A stretch of DNA of 39,680 bases. It comes from Micromonospora sp. C95 (GTDB taxonomy: Bacteria > Actinomycetota > Actinomycetes > Mycobacteriales > Micromonosporaceae). The stretch covers positions 1-39,680 of the forward strand of contig NZ_JAGPXT010000040.1 of NCBI RefSeq assembly GCF_018070465.1. The letters are read 5' to 3'. The notes under the pieces are model-generated. The model had not been told where the DNA came from. It did not search any database and saw only the letters and a program-made list of their open reading frames with translations. This document shows positions 32,918 through 39,680 of the stretch, piece after piece (position 1 is the stretch's first letter; each line of letters starts with the position of its first letter). Made by a program: the position numbers and the translations under genes.

Positions 32918-33444
32918 TGCGTCCAACCTCCGCTGTTCGCACTCACGGTGCCATCTTTTCCGTTCGCGCCGTCCGTGTCCGGCGGCGGTACCAGCCCGGC
33001 GTGCCCGCCGGTGGAGCCGTGCCCGCCGGTCCCGCGTCCGGACGCGGGCAGCTCGACCACCGGCTGGAAGATCGCTCGTTCCACCCGCTGCACGATCAGC
33101 TGCGCGATCCGATCACCCCGGGAGATCTTCACCGCCGCGGCCCGATCGTGGTTGATCAGGTTGACCAGGATCTCACCCCGGTAGCCGGCGTCGACCGTAC
33201 CGGGCGCGTTGAGCACCGTCACGCCGAGTCTGGCCGCGAGCCCCGATCGAGGATGGACCAGGCCCACGTACCCCTCGGGCAGCGCGATCGCCACGCCGGT
33301 CGGCACCAGCGCCCGACCGCCCGGTGGCAGCTCCACGTCGGCGGCCGCCACCAGATCGGCACCGGCGTCACCGGGATGGGCGTACGCCGGCATCGGCAGC
33401 TCGGGATCGAGCCGCCGAACCGGCACGGGCACCACGTCGGTCAC
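32914..33444 (-). CDS. dut: Deoxyuridine 5'-triphosphate nucleotidohydrolase (dUTPase)
   Basis: A 176-aa trimeric-type dUTPase, which hydrolyses dUTP to dUMP and pyrophosphate and keeps uracil out of DNA. All five motifs are seen: DAGADL (26-31), PRSGLA (65-70), GTVDAGYRGEI with the catalytic Asp (D85), RGDRIAQL, and the Gly-rich GRGTGGHGSTGG. The last 30 residues beyond motif V are a low-complexity tail not needed for activity. The GTG at 33444 has GAGGGAC upstream. It is co-transcribed with the DUF3710 gene (4-nt overlap) and divergent from the DUF3093 gene. Confidence 0.97.
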   Translation of the reverse strand: MTDVVPVPVRRLDPELPMPAYAHPGDAGADLVAAADVELPPGGRALVPTGVAIALPEGYVGLVHPRSGLAARLGVTVLNAPGTVDAGYRGEILVNLINHDRAAAVKISRGDRIAQLIVQRVERAIFQPVVELPASGRGTGGHGSTGGHAGLVPPPDTDGANGKDGTVSANSGGWTQ

Positions 33445-33517
33445 GATGTCCCTCTTTCGTCCGTTCCGCTGGGGGTGACCCTGTCATCCTGCCCGGTCCC
33501 CGAGGTCCGCCGCGCCG

Positions 33518-33523
33518 TACCCT
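33518..33523 (+). promoter_or_regulatory. -10 element of a predicted leaderless promoter
   Basis: TACCCT ends 7 nt before the GTG of the DUF3093 gene, which lacks a Shine-Dalgarno sequence. No clear -35 is seen. Confidence 0.42.
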
Positions 33524-33530
33524 GGCACGA

Positions 33531-34022
33531 GTGAGCCAGTCAGCGTCACCTTCGTCCGTCTCGGCGCCCCCGGCGTACGCCGAGCGTCTGCGGCTGCCCT
33601 GGTGGTTGTGGCTCGCGGGGCTCGCGGCCGCCGCCCTGCTCGCCGTGGAGTTGTGGATGGGCGCGGCCGGTGCCCGCGCCTGGCTCCCGTTCGCGGTGCT
33701 GCTGCCGGCCGCTGTGGCCGGGCTGGCGTGGCTGGGCCGGATCCGGATCGCGGTGACCGATGCGCAGCTGCGGGTCGACGACGCCCGGCTGCCGGTCCGG
33801 TTCGTCGCCGACGCCGTCGCACTGGACGCCGCCGGGCGGCGTGAGGTACTCGGTGTCGGCGCCGATCCGCTGGCGTTCGTCGTCCAGCGCCCGTGGATCC
33901 CCGGTGCCGTCCAGGTGGTCCTGAACGATCCGGCCGACCCCACGCCGTTCTGGGTGGTCAGTTCCCGGCGCCCGGTCGAGCTGGCGGAGGCGCTGCTCGC
34001 CGCGCGGGACGCGGCCCGCTGA
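33531..34022 (+). CDS. DUF3093 family membrane protein
   Basis: A 163-aa protein of the DUF3093 family (M. tuberculosis Rv2698). YAERLRLPWWLW is the family opening. Two hydrophobic helices (about 23-41 and 48-63) are followed by a cytoplasmic domain with RIAVTDAQLRVDDARLPVRFVADAVALD and PFWVVSSRRPVELAEAL, resembling a PH-like fold. Function is unknown. The GTG at 33531 is 7 nt after a -10 element with no ribosome binding site. Divergent from dut. Confidence 0.92.
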   Translation: MSQSASPSSVSAPPAYAERLRLPWWLWLAGLAAAALLAVELWMGAAGARAWLPFAVLLPAAVAGLAWLGRIRIAVTDAQLRVDDARLPVRFVADAVALDAAGRREVLGVGADPLAFVVQRPWIPGAVQVVLNDPADPTPFWVVSSRRPVELAEALLAARDAAR

Positions 34023-34078
34023 TCCGACCCGCCACCGGTCACCGGCTTCGCGCGGAGTGCACCGACGGCGCGGCGGCG

Positions 34079-34873
34079 TCAGGACGAACCGGGCAGGGCG
34101 GGCGGAGCGGGTGGCGCACCGGGCAGGCCGCGCCGCTGCCGGCGCAGGTCGGTGCGGAGCTGGTCGGCCAGCGTCCGGGTCGCTCGCCGGTTCAGGTAAC
34201 TCGCCACCGCGGCTCCGGTGAGGAAGGGGCCAAGCGTGGTGAGGTTACGGCCGAAGCGCTTGAGCAGCGTGTCCCGCAGCTCGTTCCGGGCGGCCGTGCC
34301 CAGCACGGCACCCACGCCGACGCCGGGCATCATCGGGTTGACGCCGCGCTGGCTGGCCCAGGCCTGCACCAACGCGACCGTCCGCTCGGTGCCGCCGGCC
34401 GGCAGCGGTACGCCGTAGACCTCGTGCAGCTCACCGGTCAACTTCAGCTCCACCGCCACCACCGCGACCGTCTCGGCGGCGAGCAGTACCGGAGCCGACA
34501 GCAGGGTCGGTGTCACCGTCCACTGCACCGCCGAGGCTCCACCGCCGGCTGCGCCGACCCCCGCCGTGGCCCGGGACGCGTTGCGGACCAGCCGGTCGGC
34601 CAGTTCCTCGTCGGACAGCCCGGGAAAGTGTCGGCGCAGGGTGGCCAGATCCCGGACCGGCACGTGCGGGGCGATCTCCGCGACGGTGTCCACCATCCAG
34701 CGCAGCGCGGCCCTCGGCTTGAACAGGTCGCCGATCCCCCGGGCCCGCGCCTGCCCGGCCAGTCGGGTGAGCAGTTGACGCCGTCTCGCCGGCTCGATCT
34801 CGTCGGCGGTCAGCGCCGCGACGGTCTTCCCCAGCTCGTCCCGGTCCTCGGTGCGCTCGCTGTCCCCGCTCAC
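34079..34873 (-). CDS. Conserved hypothetical protein with hydrophobic central segment
   Basis: A 264-aa protein I do not recognise. The N-terminal half is charged and helical (DELGKTVAALTADEIEPARRRQLLTRLAGQARARG). A central hydrophobic part (about 110-145, SAVQWTVTPTLLSAPVLLAAETVAVVAVELKLTGELHEVYG) and a second Gly-rich one (about 170-185 and 215-225) could insert into or contact the membrane. The tail is Pro-rich. The GTG at 34873 has no good ribosome binding site and is the only plausible start before the conserved-looking part. M. tuberculosis has no equivalent at this place, so it is an insertion in the otherwise shared gene order. Confidence 0.75.
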   Translation of the reverse strand: MSGDSERTEDRDELGKTVAALTADEIEPARRRQLLTRLAGQARARGIGDLFKPRAALRWMVDTVAEIAPHVPVRDLATLRRHFPGLSDEELADRLVRNASRATAGVGAAGGGASAVQWTVTPTLLSAPVLLAAETVAVVAVELKLTGELHEVYGVPLPAGGTERTVALVQAWASQRGVNPMMPGVGVGAVLGTAARNELRDTLLKRFGRNLTTLGPFLTGAAVASYLNRRATRTLADQLRTDLRRQRRGLPGAPPAPPALPGSS

Positions 34874-34963
34874 GACCGCACCACGGCGCCGCGCCCGCCG
34901 ATTCGCTCGCTCATGGCTATCGAGTCAACCAGGTTGCACGGCGGCGCGCTCGCCGAGCCGGGC

Positions 34964-34992
34964 GGCGGCGACTCCACTCGGGAGTCGCCGCC
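34964..34992 (-). terminator. Hairpin terminator after the DUF4193 gene
   Basis: A 12-bp perfect stem (GGCGGCGACTCC with its complement) and a 5-nt loop, 24 nt beyond the DUF4193 stop codon on the minus strand. Confidence 0.75.
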
Positions 34993-35016
34993 ATGGTCGT
35001 GGTCGTTGCCCTGCGG

Positions 35017-35313
35017 TCAGACGCACTCTCGGCAGATCAGCTCGCCGTTGCGTTCCACCGCGAGCTGGCTGCGGTGATGCACCAGGAAGCAACGGGCACA
35101 GCGGAACTCGTCCTGCTGCATCGGTAGCACCTTGACCGTCAGTTCCTCGTCGGCAAGGTCGGCGCCGGGCAACTCGAAGCTCTCAGCCACTTCGGCCTCG
35201 TCGACGTCCACGGCGCCCGACTGCGAGTCGACGCGCCGGGCCTTGAGCTCTTCCAGGCTGTCCTCGCCGAGGTCGACCTCGTCTCGGCGCGGAGCGTCGT
35301 AGTCGGTGGCCAT
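35017..35313 (-). CDS. DUF4193 family protein (zinc-ribbon-like)
   Basis: A 98-aa protein of the DUF4193 family (M. tuberculosis Rv2699c, about 100 aa). The sequence begins MATDYDAPRRDEVDLGEDSLEELKARR, has an acidic middle, and ends with two CxxC pairs: CARCFLVHHRSQLA and ICRECV. These form a likely zinc ribbon. The acidic N-terminus with a zinc ribbon suggests contact with a nucleic-acid machine such as RNA polymerase, but this is inference. The ATG at 35313 has GGGAGA 9 nt upstream. It is divergent from the LytR_C gene across a 413-nt region. Confidence 0.93.
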   Translation of the reverse strand: MATDYDAPRRDEVDLGEDSLEELKARRVDSQSGAVDVDEAEVAESFELPGADLADEELTVKVLPMQQDEFRCARCFLVHHRSQLAVERNGELICRECV

Positions 35314-35726
35314 CGGTTTCACTCTCCCATTTCGATGTTGTCGCTTCCGGTTGTAACGCCGGACGACGCTGTTTCGGTTCCGCTGGCCGGCCACCGCTAG
35401 TGTCGGCCACCTGACCCGACGACCGCTCGGACCAGACCGCCAGAGGATCTCCCCGGCGAGCGCGGAACCCTACCCCCCCTTTGGGCGAGGCATGTATACC
35501 GCCCTCGTGGCTGAGATGTACGCCCCTGCACGGGAAGTTGTTCCCAATGTGACTCAGGCGACACGAAGATAGGGGTAGTACTACCCCGTTCTCCGGTGGC
35601 GCGCCGGCATGTCGGACTGTTTCCACGCGACGGTCGGACACCCGTTAACCTCAGCGGCGTACCCGACGGCCGACGGAACGGCCCGATCGCCGGCCGCCGC
35701 CACCCACACTGCCCAGGAGTGCCCAG
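35314..35726. promoter_or_regulatory. 413-nt divergent regulatory region
   Basis: No gene is seen. For the DUF4193 gene, TACAAC (minus strand, 35350-35355) is a possible -10; GGAAC-18-CGTT overlapping it also resembles an ECF sigma promoter, a weaker idea. The middle holds GGGAA-4-TTCCC (35532-35545) and the 16-bp palindrome at 35572-35587. GTTAAC and a GC-rich stretch precede the LytR_C gene. Confidence 0.5.
35572..35587. promoter_or_regulatory. 16-bp perfect palindrome, candidate operator
   Basis: GGGGTAGTACTACCCC, perfectly self-complementary, 139 nt before the LytR_C gene in an AT-richer patch of the divergent region. Such even palindromes are usual for dimeric regulators. I cannot name the regulator. 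Confidence 0.5.
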
Positions 35727-36257
35727 ATGAGCTTTGCGCGAGTGCGAGCACTCGTTGTCGTCGGCATGCTGGCGGTGGTCGCCCTGGTCCTCGTGATCGT
35801 GGCCGTGGTCAGGGACACCCAGAGTAACGCCGGTGCCGGCGAGGGTTGTCCGGACGACTGGCCACGCGCCGACGTCACCCTGCGCGACCACAAGGACGTC
35901 AAGATCAACGTGCTCAACGGCACGGACCGCCCCGGCCTGGCCGCCGACGCCGGGGACGACTTCCGCAACCGCGACTTCCAGGTGCAGAAGGAAGCCACCC
36001 AGAAGAAGAAGATCGACGACGTCGCGGTGCTGCGCTACGGGCCCAAGGGGGTCGGCTCGGCGCACCTGTTGCGGGCGTACTTCCTCGGCGACGCCGAGTT
36101 GGAGTACAACCCCAAGCGCGAGGACGACGTCGTCGACGTGGTCCTCGGCGGCGGCTTCCAGCAGTTGGCCACCACCACCGAGGTCAACCAGTCGCTGGGC
36201 GACCTGGGCGCCCCGGTCGCCCCGCCGGGTTCCTGCCCGATGGCGGTCGAGGGCTGA
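35727..36257 (+). CDS. cei: LytR C-terminal domain protein, Cei-like
   Basis: A 176-aa membrane-anchored protein. One hydrophobic helix (about 7-28) places the rest outside the cell. The outer part is a single LytR_C domain: VKINVLNGTDRPGLAADAGDDFRNRDFQV, LRYGPKGVGSAHLLRAYF and DVVDVVLGGGF. M. tuberculosis Rv2700 (Cei) has the same size and place and is needed for cell envelope integrity. Two Cys (in EGCPDDW and GSCPM) are outside and could pair. The ATG at 35727 has AGGAG 7 nt upstream. It converges on the suhB gene. Confidence 0.92.
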   Translation: MSFARVRALVVVGMLAVVALVLVIVAVVRDTQSNAGAGEGCPDDWPRADVTLRDHKDVKINVLNGTDRPGLAADAGDDFRNRDFQVQKEATQKKKIDDVAVLRYGPKGVGSAHLLRAYFLGDAELEYNPKREDDVVDVVLGGGFQQLATTTEVNQSLGDLGAPVAPPGSCPMAVEG

Positions 36258-36288
36258 CCACCGGGTCATCGAGCGGGCCCGTACGGCC

Positions 36289-37110
36289 TCAGGGGCCGCC
36301 GGAGGCGTCCAGGGCGGCCAGGCGGTCGTGCAATGCGTCGAACAGCGCCGGCGGGGCGGCGACCACCATCTCCGGCCCAGGGGCCAGCCCCTTGAGCCCG
36401 CCGACCCGCAGACCGGCCTCGGTGGCCACCAGTGCCCCGGCGGCCTGGTCCCAGGCGGCCAGACCCTTCTCGTAGTAGGCGTCGGCCCGCCCCTCGGCGA
36501 CCAGGCAGAGATCGACGGCCGCGGCGCCGAGGCGGCGGATGTCGCGCACCTGCGGAATCAGCTCGGCAAGCACCCTGGCCTGGTGCACCCGGCGGGCGGC
36601 GTCGTAGCCGAAGCCGGTGATCACCAGCGCCTGACCGAGATCGGTCTCGGCGGAGCAGTGCAGCCGTCGACCGTCGCGCCAGGCGCCCCCGCCGGCGGTC
36701 GCGGTCCACTCCTCGTCGGTGTGGATGTTGCGCACCACACCCGCCACCACCTCGCCGTCCACCTCGGCGGCGATCGACACCGCGCAGTGCGTCAGGCCGT
36801 ACAGGTAGTTGACCGTGCCGTCGATCGGATCGACGATCCACCGCACCCGCGGACGCGGTCCCTCGCCACTCGCCGCGGCACCGTACTCCTCGCCCAGCAC
36901 GGCGTCGTCCGGCCGCTGCCGGCGCAGTTCGGCGGTGATCTGGCGCTCCACCGCCCGGTCAGCCGCAGTCACCACGTCGGTGACGGTGCTCTTGGTCGCC
37001 GCGACCGAGACACCCTCGGTACGCATCCGGTGTGCGGTGGCCGCCGCGCCCCGGGCCACCTCGATCGCGATTTCCAGCAGTTGTGGTGGCGGTGGCGCCG
37101 CGCGCTCCAT
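36289..37110 (-). CDS. suhB: Inositol monophosphatase family protein
   Basis: A 273-aa Mg-dependent phosphatase of the SuhB/IMPase family, expected to dephosphorylate myo-inositol 1-phosphate for phosphatidylinositol or mycothiol synthesis. Metal-site motifs are LGEEYG (E74), WIVDPIDGTVNYLYG (D94, D97) and the later WDQAAGALVATEAG. The length is normal. The ATG at 37110 has AAGGGA 7 nt upstream; an in-frame start 22 codons earlier is possible but lies upstream of that site. It is divergent from sigA. The ppgK gene that separates the two in M. tuberculosis is missing. Confidence 0.94.
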   Translation of the reverse strand: MERAAPPPPQLLEIAIEVARGAAATAHRMRTEGVSVAATKSTVTDVVTAADRAVERQITAELRRQRPDDAVLGEEYGAAASGEGPRPRVRWIVDPIDGTVNYLYGLTHCAVSIAAEVDGEVVAGVVRNIHTDEEWTATAGGGAWRDGRRLHCSAETDLGQALVITGFGYDAARRVHQARVLAELIPQVRDIRRLGAAAVDLCLVAEGRADAYYEKGLAAWDQAAGALVATEAGLRVGGLKGLAPGPEMVVAAPPALFDALHDRLAALDASGGP

Positions 37111-37246
37111 ATCCGTTCCCTTCCCGCACGGCCAGGTATCCAGCTTCCGCGCGGGTATCATCCTTACAAAGTCCAAAAGCGCACCGAATCGGTGGTCCCG
37201 ACCGCCGATCAGCCGTGCGGCGCAGGATGATCGCCGCAGACGGCGT

Positions 37247-37252
37247 TACAAT
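37247..37252 (+). promoter_or_regulatory. Candidate -10 element for sigA
   Basis: TACAAT, 146 nt before the sigA GTG, in GGCGTTACAA. The same ten bases surround the candidate -10 of the DUF4193 gene (minus strand, around 35350-35359). No clear -35 is seen. Confidence 0.4.
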
Positions 37253-37398
37253 TCACCCCTGCCCACGCGCCACGGGCCGCCCGACAGCCGGCCGGCCCGG
37301 GACACGGGGGTTCCTCAACCACATCGCTCGGCGCGGTGCCCCTACGCTGCGTCGGACGAACCCGGCCGTGCTCGCTCTTCGCCTCCGGAAGGTCATTC

Positions 37399-39000
<1,602 letters not shown>

Positions 39001-39029
39001 TCAGCGTCCGTCAACTGATCGTGCCGTTT

Positions 39030-39063
39030 TGATCACCTGTTGTACAAGGTCGGAAGGTGATCA
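39030..39063 (+). terminator. Hairpin after sigA
   Basis: TGATCACCT (39030-39038) pairs with AGGTGATCA (39055-39063) around a 16-nt loop, 30 nt after the sigA stop. The stem is weaker than others in the window, so partial read-through into the next gene is possible. Confidence 0.45.
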
Positions 39064-39244
39064 GGTGGTTGCACGAATGTGATCGTTGACGTGGCACCCT
39101 GGGTGCACGGCACACTGTCCGTGCCAGGTGTGACCTCGGTCCCCCGCGGGCACACAGGGAAGGCGAGGCCCGACAAGGGTGTTGCACGATAGGTGACCAA
39201 GACCGAAGAGAGTGTTCATCGGTGACGACCAGAGGAGGAAGGCG

Positions 39245-39478
39245 ATGACCCCGACCCTCACGCCGCCGCCCGAGACGGTGAGCCCCCCGGCCGCCGATGA
39301 ACGGTGCGACCGCTGCAATGCCGCCGGCAAGCTCCGGATCACCCTGGCGGGTGGCAGTGAGCTGGTGTTCTGTGGGCACCACGCCAACAAGTACGCCGAG
39401 GATCTCGTCAAGATCACCGTACGGTACGCGACGGACCCGGAGTTCACCTGGCGCGGCGCTGACCTGATGGCCAACTGA
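39245..39478 (+). CDS. Small DUF7455-type protein with Cys/His motif
   Basis: A 77-aa protein commonly found just after sigA in this group. A Pro-rich start (TPTLTPPPETVSPPAA) is followed by ERCDRCNAAGKLRI and LVFCGHHANKY, a Cys-Cys...Cys-His-His arrangement fit for one zinc ion, then a helix and ATDPEFTWRGADLMAN. Function is unknown; size and motif suggest a small zinc protein that may bind another protein or nucleic acid. The ATG at 39245 has GAGGAGG at good spacing; an earlier ATG at 39212 would put that site inside the gene. It is followed at once by the strongest terminator in the window. The 244 nt upstream hold no other gene. Confidence 0.88.
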   Translation: MTPTLTPPPETVSPPAADERCDRCNAAGKLRITLAGGSELVFCGHHANKYAEDLVKITVRYATDPEFTWRGADLMAN

Positions 39479-39496
39479 GGGCTCAGCAACCCGACA

Positions 39497-39541
39497 AAAA
39501 GCCGGCCGGAGACATCCCCAGGATGTCTCCGGCCGGCTTTT
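39497..39541 (+). terminator. Strong bidirectional intrinsic terminator
   Basis: A 21-bp perfect stem (39497-39517 with 39521-39541; GC-rich centre GCCGGCCGGAGACATCC) with a 3-nt loop, preceded by a run of A and followed by a run of T. It is the only classical U-tract terminator in the window and can work on both strands. Confidence 0.95.
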
Positions 39542-39583
39542 CGCACACCCGGACCAACCCCACCAGGCCCGAACCCCAACCCC

Positions 39584-39650
39584 CGGGCCGATCATGAAGT
39601 TATTGCCCCGGCAAGCGCTTACCCACCACAACAACTTCATGATCAACCCG
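39584..39650. repeat. Palindromic intergenic repeat, copy 3 (degenerate)
   Basis: The right arm (39629-39650) keeps the core of copies 1 and 2 in full; the left arm (39584-39605) has three mismatches to it. The loop (23 nt) is unrelated to the other copies. Runs of C and G outside (39580-39584 and 39653-39657) extend the inverted repeat. It lies 43 nt after the strong terminator of the DUF7455-type gene, so here termination cannot be its main role. Confidence 0.85.
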
Positions 39651-39680
39651 ACGGGGGCGGTGGGAGGGGGCGGGTGGGAG

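Overview
High-GC actinobacterial chromosome, most likely Micromonosporaceae (Micromonospora/Salinispora type). The grounds are the extreme GC bias at third codon positions, many GTG starts, 4-nt GTGA gene overlaps, and a gene order from dxs to sigA that closely parallels Mycobacterium tuberculosis Rv2682c-Rv2703 (dxs1, TRAM methyltransferase, APC permease, ceoB/ceoC, DUF3159, OB-fold, DUF3710, dut, DUF3093, DUF4193, cei, suhB, sigA). The species call is inference; the synteny is from memory of that genome.

Layout. 1-3555: a 31-bp-arm palindrome, then a two-gene fatty-acid beta-oxidation operon (thiolase and FadB-type multienzyme). 3638-4579: a Pro-rich single-pass membrane protein. 4613-6523: an HxlR regulator divergent from a PdxI-like pyridoxal reductase, then a VOC protein. 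6524-7236: a gene-poor stretch with hairpins, a possible 13-codon micro-ORF and a 16-bp inverted repeat. 7237-9110: a response regulator/histidine kinase pair. 9184-10479: a beta-propeller-like membrane-anchored protein. 10550-12400: the first of three related polytopic membrane proteins. 12408-18540: a six-gene same-strand cluster (GntR-FCD regulator, AtzF allophanate hydrolase, BiuH biuret hydrolase, a second cysteine hydrolase, an NCS2-type permease, an AtzH-like protein). 18585-22468: two more membrane paralogues in tandem. 22639-23838: a lipoprotein. 23841-23983: second palindrome copy. 23985-39000: the conserved housekeeping block ending in sigA. 39245-39541: a DUF7455-type small protein and a very strong terminator. 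39584-39650: third, degenerate palindrome copy.

How the genes work together. The accessory part of greatest interest is the nitrogen-scavenging cluster at 12408-18540. Its catalytic residues and spacings support uptake of a urea-type oligomer, biuret hydrolysis to allophanate, and allophanate hydrolysis to ammonia and CO2. The second cysteine hydrolase and the AtzH-like protein suggest an upstream substrate such as triuret or a carboxylated intermediate. This cluster sits between members of the membrane-protein family, which have no function I can assign beyond a resemblance to GT-C type glycosyltransferases. In the housekeeping block, a KimA-like APC permease is divergent from two TrkA-type NAD-binding proteins, suggesting a potassium module.

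Five genes have a -10-like TANNNT hexamer 7-9 nt before the start codon and no clear ribosome binding site, so they are predicted to be leaderless. No tRNA, rRNA, CRISPR array, transposase or integrase was seen.
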